Shown one piece after another: positions 32,550-45,363 of a DNA stretch of 64,000 nt (positions within the stretch are counted from its first letter, which is position 1; every line of letters starts with the position of its first letter). This DNA comes from Heliocybe sulcata (taxonomy: Eukaryota > Basidiomycota > Agaricomycetes > Gloeophyllales > Gloeophyllaceae): positions 330,182 to 394,181 of the forward strand of contig ML213511.1 of NCBI GenBank assembly GCA_004369045.1, in the 5' to 3' direction. The position numbers were made by a program, and so were the translations under genes. The notes under the pieces are model-generated. The model saw only the letters and a program-made list of their open reading frames with translations, ran no database searches and had not been told where the DNA came from.

Positions 32550-35327
32550 TCAATGAGCCCGGATGCCGAACAGCGCCAACATTTCCTCCAGCGTCAACTT
32601 ATGCCCCTTGATCCTCTCGCCGCTCAACGCTGCCACAGCAAGAGCACGCTTCTTCTCCTGCAGCTGCGACAAGCGTCAGCGTAAGGTGGTAGTGGAAGGT
32701 GGTAGCTAAGATACCTCAAGAATGCGACCCTCGATCGTGTCCTCTGTGGTCAATTTGTACACGTGCACGGGAAGCTCTTGACCGAGCCTATGCACGCGGT
32801 CGAATGCCTGTTCCTGTTGAACGTTGACGAGGTGAGTAGAGAAAGTGGCCACTAAGATCGACTTTACCTCGGTCGCCGGGTTCCACCATGGATCGGTTAA
32901 AATGACATTGTTGCACATAGTCAGGTTGAGTCCTTGGGAAAGGTCAGCACTGGACAGACGCGCACGATAAAGAACATTGGCTACCTATCCCACCCGCCTT
33001 CAGTGACACCAGAGCCACAGTTATATCAGAATCAGTCGCCAGCGTGTTGATAGCGTCAGTCCTCTTCTTGGAAGACATCTTCCCATCATCTTGCGAAACG
33101 TCTTGTCAATCCCAGAAGTCGGTATCTGCCAGAAGACTCACAGCGAATATATCGAATGTCCTGGTCATCCAGGAATGGCTCAATTAAATCTAGCATGGTG
33201 GTCCACTGCGAGTAGACAATCGTCTTCTCCGTGCCACCCGAGCGCTCGTGGATACGGGAAAGTAGACGAACGATGGCGCGTATCTTTGCGCTGTCTGGCA
33301 CGGCCTTCTGTGTGACCAGTACTTTCGGATCCTTGACTCTGTTTCGATACGATGAGTCTCTAAGGCAGGCTGACGTCAAGGAACTGTGCAAGCACCTTGC
33401 AGGTAATTTGCTAGGCCGTCGCCACCCAGCTGCTCCAACAGCCGCATCGCTTACGTCGACTTCGTCCAGCAACGCACGAGCCTCGGGCTCAGCTTCTGCC
33501 TCATTGTGCTCGTCTTCATTGTAGAACAGTCGGGGATGGTCGCATGCTGTTGCACAGTATCAGTCCAATGCGTCAAGCATGCAACGGCAACCATACCTTG
33601 CCTCAGCCGAAGAAGCCAAGTCAAAACATGAATGTAGTTGTATCGAATCTCGCCGGCCAGAACCATCTCCCAAACCTGATTTGTGATCCATGCCTCCACG
33701 GTATCATAGAATCTGCGCTCAGCACTGGTGAATGGGCAGGTAACGAGATTCACTGTGCGAGGTGGTAGGGTAACTATGGGACGGCCGTTAATGAGCGTGT
33801 CTTTCTTCCGGCGTATCATAACTCCGTTCAGATAGACCTGAACGGCAGCTGAGTCGATAAAATGGGATAAAGACGGGGAAGGCTCACATGTAGTTGTTGA
33901 ATGGCTCGACCTGATATGCCCCTTCTCAGTGGACGCGCCAACATCTCGTTGAAGCTATCCCACTCGCTTAGAGGAAGTACTCCAAGGAAGTGAAAGAGTG
34001 GATATAGGTCTTCCACCTTGTTCTGTCTGTAAAAGGACGGTGTCAGAAATATGCAGGTCCCAATACCGGAAATACCACGTACATTGGAGTACCGGTCATG
34101 CACCACCTGAACTTGCTTTGCAGTTCCCAGCAGGCTTTCGCTGTCTGCGTCGCCCGATTTCTGATCTCATGAGCTTCATCTGATATGCAGATTCGTGGAT
34201 GAAGGCATAAGTCCATTACCATATGTCGAACATACCCAGGATTATCCGTAGCCAGCGAACACCGAAAAGCGCAGTCTCTGTCTTACTCCTGACGATCCCG
34301 TAGGTAGTCACGACGATATCTGCACTCATCAGAATCTTGGGATCTAGGCATGGTGAGCTCGGCTCCTAGACAGATGAATAACAGATCAGAATCACCATGT
34401 CTCTGCTTCTCGTGATGCTCAAGAACACGCAATCCAGGGGCAAACCTAGCAGCCTCACGGATCCATTGGTTCTTGAGAGCCACCGGACACACGATTCTGC
34501 GACAAGTGGTTGAATGTGCGCTCGTGACTCTGGTATGCCACACTCACAGCGTGGCACCGGACCAACCTTCCTTCTTGTCCTCAACTGTCGCGCGTGCATC
34601 AACGATACGAACTAAGGCCTGGATGGTTTTGCCTGTGCTGTTTAAATGGCTAACGTTCATAGTCATTCTGCGCTGTAATAAAAGCACCACATTACCCCAT
34701 ATCATCTGCGATTATTCCACCTCTTCTTTTACCTGTCTCCCTATGCGCCATCCATTGTCGAGCATGGTTTTGATGTGGAAGGAGCTTCACACCAGGTGCA
34801 AATCCCTTCACAGTTTCAAGCTCCTTTAGGACACGATACTTGTCCTGGTGGGTAATCACATCTGGGACAAAGGGTCTCGCGACAGTATTGGTAGGGTCAA
34901 GATCGCCCGGCGGTGGATGGGATGTGGACGGTTCATCAGATTCAGTACCCTCCTTGAGGGAGGATTCTTCTTTGACCGCTTTAGCTGCAAACGTTTGCTT
35001 TCCGTTTAGAGCCCGTCCCTTCGGTTTCGAACTGGAGTGTTCCGCAGAAAGCTCTCCTACCAACTCAGCCTTCGCGGATGGCTCTTCCTTGACGACTTTG
35101 CTCGGAATCGCCGGCTTTCCAGCTGACACCCGTTTCCTCGGCTTCGGACTGAAAGGTTGAACTGGAGTCTCTTCCAGGGCATTGATTTCCACAGCTTTGT
35201 CCCTAGGCCTATGCCACTCTACCGTGAACAAATGGTACGGAATATAGAGTGGCATCGCTCACGGAATCCAAGGAGGCCTCATATCCTCGCCGTCCAGGAA
35301 TCGAAATGACTTTCTCGGCTTCTGCAT
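32550..35327 (-). CDS. SNF2-family DNA-dependent ATPase (no RING visible)
   Basis: The start [20 protein letters not shown] is chosen because the next intron (GTGAGC to GGTAG) joins in frame to [21 protein letters not shown] Lys/Ser/Pro-rich N-terminal region precedes the helicase. Motifs are: [18 protein letters not shown], then IIADDMGTGKT (Walker A, split by an intron), Ia [30 protein letters not shown] (DEAH), [44 protein letters not shown] with [12 protein letters not shown], and [22 protein letters not shown]. It ends [15 protein letters not shown]. The order fits the Rad5/Rad16/HLTF branch. However, the sequence between LLRLRQACDHPRL and NRVKDPKVL has no Cys/His cluster, so the RING typical of that branch is missing. 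Nuclear chromatin remodelling or repair is inferred. Confidence 0.88.
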
Positions 35328-35849
35328 TGCGAAGGAACCTATGATCACAAGTATTTGAGGTAAAGACAGACCTCAGTGCGTGGCCTCTGTCGCGGTCTCG
35401 CACTTTCCGGCGTCAGATCCCACTGGCAACGATGGGAGCCTACTGTAATAGTACGGGATAGCGAACGCTGGATCCTGAGACTGACGGCTGGATGAAGTCA
35501 ACCCTGAAGCTTGAAGCATAGGCCGGGTGTCCAAGTATATAAAGATATAATACACAGAGGATGCTGCGAGCACTACGTCGTACCGGGTGTGGAGCCAACG
35601 GGGTTGTGGAGAAGCTTCGCTTATCGGAGTCATCCATACACGAAATTAACACGGGACCGAGTCAGTGGCTCGAACAGTAGCTTGAACTAGATAACAAACT
35701 TCAAGGAATCGTCACGGTCAGTAGTAGAACCTACAGGTACGTCTGGCGGTTCGACTTAAGTCGTGCACCTCAGGAGCCTACATTGCGCGCTTAGGCAGAG
35801 GGGAAAGCAAATGAAGCTACAAAAGTAAATCGCAGATTGAAATAAGCAT
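35328..35849. other. interval between SNF2 gene start and permease stop, no gene seen
   Basis: It should contain the SNF2-gene promoter and the permease 3' UTR. A TATATAAAG-like string (about 35536-35544) is present but lies about 210 bases from the start codon. No supported frame. Confidence 0.4.
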
Positions 35850-38458
35850 CTAAGACTGCTTCAAACCACCCGCCTCCTTCTCTGTCATCTCCAGGTTTCC
35901 AGGTTCCATAACATTGATACCCATCTCCTCCGCTACAGAAGGACACCATGAGTCTCTCGCGGCGCTGATTCTGGGTCCCACACAACGTACCAGCAATCTG
36001 TTTGATGGGGCCAGTGAACCATTTCCTTGCGCTGATGAGCCAGAACCCGAAGCTATAAGTGCACACAATGCCGACCGCCACCACGGCGTAGTTGAGCGTT
36101 TGCGAGTCCACTGGGTTCTCTTGAGGAAGAATGAACACGATCGAAATGAACGCGATCCAAGCAACAGCGGTGACTGCAACGGGGTAGGAGAACTTGCCGA
36201 GGTGGAAGGGACCGCGGACGAAGCTTTTACGGTATATCACGCGAAGAGCGATGGGGATAGCTGGTGGTCCAAAGATCAGTTTATTCTATGCGAGTTTTTG
36301 ATAGGGTGTGACGCACCGTAAGAGATGTAAAGGCCAATAGTAGCGATACTTGTAGCGGCAGAGAAGGCGACGCTACTGCCCAGACTGGGCAATCCCAGAA
36401 TGAAGCTAAGTGTGCACGCAAGCCACACTGAGAAGGTATATCAGGACCTGCTGGTTGGCTCCCAATATTCAGAACGTACCTGTGCGGATCGGAGACTTGC
36501 GTTTCGGATCTACCTTGTGGAAGAACCTTGGGATGGCGCCGTCCCGAGAGAACGCGTACATCATGCGAGAATTTGACGTGACGGAGAATGTTCTAGGAGA
36601 AGAAACAGAGTAGATTAAGTGAGCTGTCGGCGGCGACATTGAGATACAGACCTACCCGCAGAAGTACATGCATCCGATAACAATAACCTATCATATGCAT
36701 TACTAATTAATACCAGTCCCGACGACTGATAGAAGGAATGCCGGTTGCTTACCATCAACACAATCGCTCCCTTCTGTCCGACGGTGTCAAGGAAGATTTG
36801 CGTCACCGGCTGACCCGTGGCCGAATTTAATGTCGCATCCAAATCCTGGATAGAGAATAAGAGACCGAGAAGAAGGAACCAGCCTAGGACGGCCGAAACG
36901 CCGATAGCCATGATGATACCAATGGATCCCGACATAGCGGCGTTATGGGTCTCTTCCGTCATCTGAATGCACAGTCAAGCCGTAAGTAAGGTATGTTGCA
37001 CTGATGGGCCGACGCTTACGTGCGCGCTGGCATCAAAACCTGCATTAACATGCAACATCAATATGTATTCGAAGTCACGTTGAGAACAGACACCCACCAG
37101 TCAAGGTATATTGCGCCATCAAAATACCAATAATTGACACATACGCGGGGCTCGCTCTCTCCGCCCATCCACCCGTGCCATCCAAAAACGTAGCAAAGAC
37201 GAATTTGCCGGACTGATGCGTCGGCGCGGCAGCGAGAATAGTTATCACGACAACGACAGTACCCAGTCCATGCCACCACACTGAAATATTGTTGAGATAC
37301 TTGAGCAGGTGCACCCCAAACGTGTTGATGAGTCCTTGTGAAACAAGAACGGCCGCGTAAATTCCGATTGTCGTGTTTGGTGTCGGGACGAAGGACGTGC
37401 CGAGCGTGCAGGCAGTGGAGATGAAGGTCGCGCATCCGAAACTGACGGAATTGAGCGGGCGGGAGAAAATGCAAGCATGTATGATGACAATACCTAATAC
37501 CGGTCGTGACCGCGACTTGCCCTAGCAAATTGAACCAGCCCGTAATCCATGAGGCGAACGCGGCATTCTTCGGTGGCGAAAGCATTGCAGCCCAGAAGTA
37601 GGGACCACCGCTTGTCGGATGTGCGCTGCAGACCTCTATTGGAAATATGTTCATTTAGCAGGGAGTTATTGTACAATACTTGTCGTAACGTACCTGCCAT
37701 AGCAAGCCCGACTGTCATAGTGAATACAGCTGGAAGGCAGCGTCAGGTTGCCTCTTTCATATTTGACACAAGAGAATTAGGACAATAAAGTATGCAAAGC
37801 CGCGACGCTCGTCCAGACCTTCATGGTACAGCTGCGCAGATCCCACTAGCTTGCTTATGAACGTAAAGCAGCCTATGCAGGATATGAACAACCGTACCCT
37901 CAGTCTGAGGTGTGAAGGTAGGGCTTGCAGACATGAAGATTTGGCTTGTGACCCCAAATTTGGTGCCTCAAAGGAAAGAAAGCGAATAGAAGACAGACGG
38001 CTACTAGTCGTCTACTCACCAACAATAATCCATCCCCAGACCATGGGGCCCGGTCCACCGGTATTCTGGCGAAAGCTCCATGAGAGTTCGCGTCCTCCGC
38101 GGAAGAACTATTCAAGCTCACCAAGCCATACAAGAACAGTGACGGCACCCCAGTCATAATACTGATGATGGAGAACGACACGCCGAAGTTCTGATCTCAA
38201 GCGATTGAGGACAGTCCATGGGTCCGCCATCTCCGCACTCACTTGCATGAGACTTAGATCTCGCCTGCAAATGTTTTCATCAGGATGATTATACCCGTCT
38301 TCAATCAGTGTGTCACGTACTTCAATTCCTGCTTATATCCCATCCTCGCCAACTCCGCCTCGTCGCTCTCCATATCCACCGGAACGGCATGCGTAGACGC
38401 TCTTGCCTGCGTACTCTTCTCTGCCTCGCTAGCGGTAGCAGTATGGGTATCCGACATG
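35850..38458 (-). CDS. APC-family amino acid/GABA permease
   Basis: A hydrophilic N-terminus (MSDTHTATASEAEKSTQ) leads to DEAELARMGYKQELK. The first helix region is RDLSLMQNFGVSFSIISIM, then TGVPSLFLYGL. Further landmarks are VCSAHPTSGGPYFWAAMLS (the conserved PTSGGxYxW signature), FASWITGWFNLLGQVAV, IGILMAQYTLTGFDASAHMT with EETHNAA (another family hallmark), TFSVTSNSRMMYAFSRDGA, RFFHKVDPKRKSPIRT and a C-terminal pair of helices. The last intron (GTACGT to TTCTGTAG) leads to a tail ending MTEKEAGGLKQS. About ten short introns are present. Twelve helices are expected at the plasma or vacuolar membrane. The family (Uga4/Hnm1-like) carries GABA, choline or amino acids by proton symport. Exact substrate not assignable. 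Confidence 0.88.
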
Positions 38459-38962
38459 GCTGTCGTCGAGGGCGAAGAAGGGCTCGGGCTGCATCTCGTG
38501 GTATTTATGTGGCAGAAGAGATAAGAGTGGCGTTTTGATCTAACAAGCGAATTGTATCTATCAGGGCGCTCGCCAAACTCCGAATACCTTCCGCTTGGGC
38601 TTCCTGTTTGGATACCGGCTATCATATATGTATATCATTGATTGCATATCCATGCAAAGGAGTACTACAGAGCATAAGATACATGCTTTTGAGAGCTACG
38701 AAACTACAGAATGTTGTGCGACCAGCGCTAGCGACAAATTAGCCCAGATGCCAAGTGTAAGATCCGAGGCGCCTGCTGTCTGACGCATCATTCACGGAGA
38801 ATGCACGTCTAGCAAGGTAATTACCGGTCAATATTGGCCAGCGGTGTATCTCCTGCGCCCATCGACCGACATTGGCAGGAGGGACCTGTCCCTAGAACGC
38901 TTGACGTCGGCACGAAGCCTTGCGATCGACTCTCGATGCGCACTGCATTATAGGGAAAGTCT
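38459..38962. other. interval between permease start and F-box gene stop
   Basis: Permease promoter plus F-box 3' UTR. An AT-rich run lies near 38630. No supported frame. Confidence 0.4.
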
Positions 38963-41467
38963 TCAAAGCGTGTACACCATAATCTCGCACATATCCCCTT
39001 CTGACAGCGCAGTCGACTACATAGTAGCACATATCAGCCCGAACCCCTACCACGACAAAGCAACACACTCACCTTCAATCCAATCAACCGTTCTTCATCC
39101 ATCATAAACCCACTAAAGCCCCACCACGACCCATGTGTGCCCTGAGGCACACGCGTAACCCTACTAACCATCCGATACGGCAGAGTGGTCTCCACCGGCT
39201 CCTTGAAGACTGCCTCGCACACAATTTGCGACGGTTCGAGTACGAGAGACGTTTCGACGACGTCTCCGTTCACGGTGGAATTGTTTCTGTCGTTTTCTCT
39301 TGACGGAGATAGGCTTGCCTCCTCGCCGTCGACGACCGGCCACGAAACCGGTGCCGGTTGAACTGGGGGTGTACTAGTGGGCGATGCTTCTTCATCCTGA
39401 AGGTAGCTGGGCCGAGGTAAATATGGTCGAAGATTGAAGTCGAGGACCTTGATTCTTTGTAGGACACCCTGCCCGGGTACGCGCGACTCTGTTACGCGCT
39501 CGGGCGGACAGACCACTCGTGTTCCGTGTACATATCTGTGGAAAAAGACATCAATACCTCGTACATGCTGAAATACCAGGTGAGACGGTGGATTGACACT
39601 TCGCAACCCTCATCCCAGAGCGCGCGACACGGGACCGACTTGCAAGCACCCATCTACCCGCCCTCCTCTTTCAGAGAAGCTTCGGTACTCACCTCAACCA
39701 ATGAAAATCCATATGACACACCACCATTCTGGCATTCTCCCTCCCCCAATCAGTCCACCACAGCAATCGCCCCTTCCCGAGCCACTCCTCATCCGTCCTC
39801 CTAATCAACTCCATAAACGTCTTGTTATGCACGTACATCGTATACCTAAATATCCTATCATCGACCTCGTACCGCAGTGTCATAACGTGCATGCGGTGTT
39901 CGTATGTATCAGTATAGAACGGAGCGCCCGTTTGAGGCGGGTTGGCAAGGTAAGGGCCTGCAGATATCAAAATAGTCAGTACTCGATCGCAGAACGCATT
40001 CCTGTTGATAAGAATTCCTCGCCTGTATGCGTCGCAAAATTGATAAGCGGCACCGCAAGCTGCGTTGGGGGCAACAACAGGACCGCCACCTTCTTCGGAG
40101 TCCTATTATTCTCACCCACCCTCGCATCTCTAGCGTAGTACGAGCTCAATCCTGTTGCATTATCCGTCAACACGGGACCCGATGGCGCCTGCGACTCCGT
40201 GCTGAAGGTGAACAGCTCGATCGAGCCCGGGGCACCGGTGTAGGTGATCATGTATGCACGCGGCGAGAGGAAGGCGAAGTCCCATGCTGCGGGGTTCAGA
40301 GTTGGTTCGGTGTCATACTGTCAAAGAAGGGGCCGAGTGTAAGGAAATACAGAGAGCAGGAGGTGGGACTTACGACACACACGCGGCCGTCTTTCCAGCT
40401 CCAGATGAGAAGGCCCGGCCCATCTGCCCAGAAGAAAAGACCGACGACGTCGTCTACGATCTGAATGAACGCGTTGCCTTCAAAACCAGATTTGTGGCAC
40501 AGCCAGGTAAGCCACGTGAATGCGGTATAAGGAAAGGTGACCGACCCTCACCAATTCTGAAAGGCGTGACGTGCCGGAAGATGGGGCATGTTGTGTTCGG
40601 GTGGTAGACATTGGTTGAGAGGGTGCGGAGATGAATCTGGACGATAGCGTGAGGAGAAGTGAGCGTCGGTCTACAGCGAATTGGTTTCAGCCATCAGAGG
40701 AGGGTATGAGATTGTATGTTGCATACCCATCATCGTGCTCGATCAGGACGATCAGATCCTGCGTCGGATCAATCGCAAAGTCCCTCGTCGGTATCCCAAT
40801 ATCGTTCCTGACAATCGTGGACCGGTTATCTAGTAGTATATGCACCACTCGTCAGCTGTACCGATACCAGCACCACGACACCGCGACTCACTGCTGCCGC
40901 GAGCGAAGTCGAACTGGCTTCCTTCGTTACTGACCCCTCCTCCACTCGGCGCATTCACCGGTCCTTGCGAAGTCGGCAGCCAACTAAACAAGAAGTGCTG
41001 ACTCCCAGGGACGACCCCAGGGCCCGCATGCATGCTCTTCGCGAACACACCCCCAACAAGCTCGTACGCCTGACAAGGGCCTGGCACCACAACCGTCGAC
41101 ACGCCCTTCCACTGTAGATACTTCCACGCGGCTCTCCTGGATCGTAGTGCGGCTAAGCAGGCATGAGCGTCCGTTTCTGAGGCCGACGGGTGGGGGAGGA
41201 GGCCGTCGTAGGCGAGCTCGAGGAGGTAGCGGATTTCGGCGGTTTGAGTGAGGGAGTAGAGGAATTTGCATGTCTAGAAGACGTAAACCATGTTATAATA
41301 GGGGGTTAGAGGGGTGTAGGAGGACTTACTGCCGCGCATTGAAGTATGGATATCCAGTCCAGGCTGCGGAGGATTAGGATCACGAGCTCTGGGGGGAGGT
41401 CGAGGAGCTTGAAAGACGTCTCATTGATGTCCATCATGCCAGTCTCGCCGTCTCTATCGTCAGCCAT
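38963..41467 (-). CDS. large F-box protein
   Basis: The start MADDRDGETGMMDINETSFK leads into the F-box LLDLPPELVILILRSLDWIS with ILQCAA. After an intron come TCKFLYSLTQTAEIRYLLEL and HACLAALRSRRAAWKYLQWK, the standard continuation in basidiomycete F-box proteins. The C-terminal ~550 residues form a beta-rich, propeller-like region with repeated short strands, such as RDFAIDPTQDLIVLIEHDD, VVGLFFWADGPGLLIWSW, DGRVCVYDTEP and HRMHVMTLRYEVDDRIFRYT. A last small exon after GTGAGT...ATGTAG reads STALSEGDMCEIMVYTL. It probably docks an unknown substrate on SCF. It is divergent from BET2, with only 129 bases between the start codons. It appears intact. Confidence 0.82.
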
Positions 41468-41596
41468 GCTGCCCAGTCCGTGAACGCAGCTAGTCGTCGT
41501 GCACACGACGGCGAGGAGAGAGATCCGTAATCTGAATTAAATCTGAATCAGACTTGCCGCCGGCGCGAGATCCCTTGCTCCTTCACTTCGTACGCC
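41468..41596. promoter_or_regulatory. compact bidirectional promoter, F-box gene / BET2
   Basis: These 129 bases separate two divergent ATG codons. No TATA box. A CTGAATTAAATCTGAATCAG stretch and a GC-rich block (GCCGCCGGCGCGAG) lie nearer BET2. Such short shared promoters are typical of housekeeping pairs. Confidence 0.5.
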
Positions 41597-42957
41597 ATGC
41601 CCCTCGACAAACTCTACGTCGACAAACATGTCGCATACATCAAGTCTCTCGGCGAGGTAAGCATCATTCAAACCAACTCTATCCCTCGTTGGCTTCACGG
41701 ACGTTCATCAGAACAAAGACGACCTCACCTACCACCTAACCGCCCACCTCCGCATGAACGCGATCTACTGGGGCCTCACCGCGCTCAGCATCATGAAACA
41801 CAAAGACGCATTGGACAGGGACGAGATGATTGAGTATGTGATGAGCTGCTGGGACGACGAGGCAGGTTTGCTTTCCCTCCCCTTCGTTGCGTATGGGGGA
41901 TGCTAAGAGGTCGAGCGCAGGCGCCTTTGGCCCGCACCCGGATCACGACCCGCACATCCTCTCCACGCTCAGTGCGATTCAGATACTAACCATGCAAGAC
42001 GCGTTATATCGCGTGGACGTTCCGCGTGTCGTCAAGTGTACGTCCTCCTCTTCTCCCCATCGCTTCCATCTCACACCAGTACCTAGTTATTCTGTCACTG
42101 CAGCAACCCTCCGGCGTCTTCGCCGGCGATTCATTCGGAGAGATTGACACGCGCTTCTCCTACATCGCCGTCAATGCGCTCTCGTTGCTCGGCCACCTCC
42201 ATGAGCTCGACGTCGATCGGACCGTGCAGTACATCTTAGCATGCAAGAATTACGACGGAGGGTTCGGGAATGTTATAGGAGCGGAGAGTCATTCCGGACA
42301 AGGTGCGTAGCGCTACTTGAGTCGAAGGCGGCTTGTTCTGACGGGTCGGCAAATCTAGTCTTCGTTTGCGTCGCCGCGCTCGCGATACTCGACCGGCTGG
42401 ATGTCATTGATGAGGAAATGCTGGGGTGGTGGCTCGCCGAGAGACAGCTGCCCAACGGAGGGCTGAATGGGCGCCCAGAGAAGCTCGAAGACGTTCGTCC
42501 TCCCATCCGCTCTTCGTACGAATGTCCACGGATGCTCTCGTAGGTCTGCTACAGCTTCTGGGTCCTCTCGGCGCTCGCGACGCTGAAGAAAATACCGTGG
42601 ATCGACTCGGACAAGTTGACGGCGTTTATCTTGTCCGCACAGGTGAGTTATTGCTACTCATCCATCAAGTGTAACGCGTCTTATGATGATAACTTCAGGA
42701 TCCGGAAAATGGAGGTATCGCTGATCGACCGGGCGACATGGTGGACGTGTTCCATACTCACTTTGGCATTGCAGGTAAGCATTTCTGTACTGCTTACTCG
42801 ATGAGTGCTCGAATGTTGACCTTTCTTAGGTCTGTCGTTGCTAGGATATCCCGGCTTAGAGGATCTGGATCCAGTGTACTGCATGCCAGCAAGTCTTATC
42901 GAAGCACGGGGACTACGCAAGGGGTGGGAGGCACTACCTCGCAGGACGGCTGCGTGA
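41597..42957 (+). CDS. BET2: geranylgeranyltransferase type II (Rab) beta subunit
   Basis: The start [20 protein letters not shown] is followed by [17 protein letters not shown]. Repeats of the alpha-alpha barrel of protein prenyltransferases then follow. They read [60 protein letters not shown] and [20 protein letters not shown]. The zinc ligands are visible: Asp and Cys in [13 protein letters not shown], and the His in [17 protein letters not shown]. It ends [11 protein letters not shown]. About nine short introns. It is the catalytic beta subunit that, with Bet4 and the Rab escort protein Mrs6, adds geranylgeranyl groups to C-terminal cysteines of Rab GTPases, needed for vesicle traffic. 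Length (about 330 residues) is normal. It looks complete. Confidence 0.93.
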
Positions 42958-43978
42958 AAAGACCACGATTTCGGTGCTCACCGAACTTGTCATCCACTGG
43001 TTACTCGGCGTAGCTTGCTAACCAAACGCCTTGATTTGATTCATTTCCTTGCGGCTATGTCGCTACTGTTCGCCTACTCTCTGGTAGCGCTGCGAATGGG
43101 CGACGGTGGCGAAGTAGTCTAAGATAATAAGTACATTGTTATTCAGTTCTTGCCCAACTGCTACGCCTTCGAGAGCCAAAAGCAGCAATAGGGAGCAGGG
43201 CCTTAGAGTCTTTAGCAGGAGTACTTTGTCCCGATATGGTCCTATCTGCTTCACGTTAATGCTTCTCTCTTACTTTTTTCTCTGCACAAGGCTGATGCAT
43301 AAGTACGTCATTTGTGAAGGTCCTTTGCGTTTATAAGGCGACGGTATCTGATTTTACACTCTGTCGTTTTTCCTCCTGCTTCTCCCACGTCTTGTGCGCA
43401 TGCATGGGATCCCCTCTTCAACAGTCTCCGAATTCTCCGGATAAAATCTCATAAGAGCGTCTCAAACTGTATCTTGCTGGGTAGTATGTATGCCGCTTGA
43501 AAGCGTTACCCTCTGACTTGAGCCCGAGAAAGCAATTGTCTGGTATAAAGACGGTGCGTCTTTACATCTACTGATATCTTGTTCTGTCGAAGGCATGGCT
43601 TTCATGGAATGACGCCGAAATAAGAGAATCGGGCGCGCAGCAACAATAGACCGCGGGCCTACTGTACCCCGAAGTCAGATCATATTCAAGTTCGCGCACC
43701 CACAAACCGCTCCTGTTGCAACAACGCTGGTCACAACGTCCACTCGCTGAGCTTGAACTATCCCCAGCCACCACTTCTGCTTGTCCTCGCATCTTTTATG
43801 TGTTGCTGTTGTAGAGACGCGGAGACAAAGAACGCGGTCACGGGATCATAACGCCGTGATCAGATACGCGCTTGGGCCGTCGTCATCGCATCAATCGCTT
43901 GTGGCTTGAGCACACGTGGACCTATAAAGAGCCTGACTCCCCGCCACTCGCCACTCATTCATCCTCGACTCTCTGCAC
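42958..43978. other. intergenic, promoter of the next gene at right
   Basis: No supported frame. A TATAAA at 43923-43928 lies 51 bases before the next ATG and is probably its TATA box. Confidence 0.5.
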
Positions 43979-45363
43979 ATGGCCACCATCACCGCTTCGC
44001 CAAGGCCTTTGCGACGTACCAGGACTTTCGAGAGTCTCCAAGACGTTATGCCTTCCGCTGGTCCCTCGAATACGGACAGTCTTGCATCTTCATCATCCGC
44101 AACATCGGCCACGACTTCATCACAACCTTCACACGATGTTGACGCCAATCGAGGCGACGAACCCAAGGCGCGGGGACGTACCTGGACGGTCGACAGTTCG
44201 GAGGACAGCATGCCTCAAGCTGGTCCAAGTAACATCCCATCCTCGTTCGGCTCTCCGCCACAACCATCGACCGCCACTCTGACCGGTGGGCGCGGCTTTG
44301 TTCCAGTACGTCGCACAACATTGCACACATAATATGACTTAATGTCCTGTAGCTACCGGGCCGAGAGCTCATCCGAACAACGCGCTCCCTCATGTGCCCC
44401 GCCTCGCCTCCCGCCCTCGCCACCCTGCCGTCTCCCTCTCAGCTGCCCTACGTCGCCAACCCTGACTCCGGCCCGCCCCCGCCTCGCAAGCACCGATCGC
44501 CCACCTCGCCCACCAACACCGAGCCCCTCGGCTACGATCCCTGCCCGCCGGGCCAGCGGGAGATCATGCAGACGCTGCGCGAGATGGGGATCAAGGTCCG
44601 GGACTTTGAGTATGAGGAGGGGACAAAGGAGCTAAGAAGGGCGTTGATGAGGAGGGAGACGGTTAGTACGGTGGTGTCGGAGGACAATGCGAGTGACGGC
44701 GGGCGGGGCGAGCAAGTGAGTGCTTCGTACACGAATCCTCCTGCATCCACCGAGCTCGGGACGAGTACCGACAATACCGTACGTCCATCGATTCCTCGTA
44801 ACATTAAGCTGAGCGTTTAAGGTTCTTCTTAGACACCCGCATCCCTGAACCTCGAGAAAGGCTCCCTCTTCCAGCGCCGCCGAACCACACCCCTTCCCGC
44901 GCCCACGCACGGAGCCCCGAAATTTGACTCCCCCGATACAATCCCGAAAAGTATTGGTAGTGGTCCTGGCAAGCGGCGCAGACTCGCTGGTACCGTACCC
45001 GCGCCTGCGAAAGGCAAAGATAAGGAGACATCGACGTCCGAGCAGCCCGCGAGGAGTGGGACCGTCGCCTCTTCGAACATGCGCCGTCAAGTCGCTGCTC
45101 GAGCTGGGACCCGGACAGACGCGACGAACGTCGGGAAAGGGAAGGCGAGCGCTGAAACTATCAGCGGGGAGGAAAATCTGGTGTCCAAGAAACGCGGGCG
45201 GGACTCGGACGACGCGTCGTCGAGCAAGCGTCGCAGCGTCGCCGTCTCAAGTCAGCCTCAGCCCCGCGCTGACCAGGCGCAGGGAAAGCGAGTACGCTAC
45301 GTCGCTGGATCTGCTGCACGGCCTCCGTCGACGCATGCGATGACGCTGCGTCGGCGCTCGTAG
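43979..45363 (+). CDS. disordered, basic protein of unknown function
   Basis: The start MATITASPRPLRRTRTFESL continues with DVMPSAGPSNTDSLASSSS. A second copy of the opening motif (RGRTWTVDSSEDSMPQAGPS) shows an internal duplication within the first 85 residues. Exon 2 contains a short ordered patch, LGYDPCPPGQREIMQTLREM with GIKVRDFEYEEGTKELRRAL, which might fold as a small helix-rich module. The C-terminal exon is Lys/Arg/Ser-rich, with bipartite-type nuclear signals (GKRRRLAG, KKRGRDSDDASSSKRRS), and ends HAMTLRRRS. Introns start at about 44308 and 44778. No known domain is recognised. A nuclear protein is inferred. A TATA box at 43923 supports the start. Confidence 0.7.
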
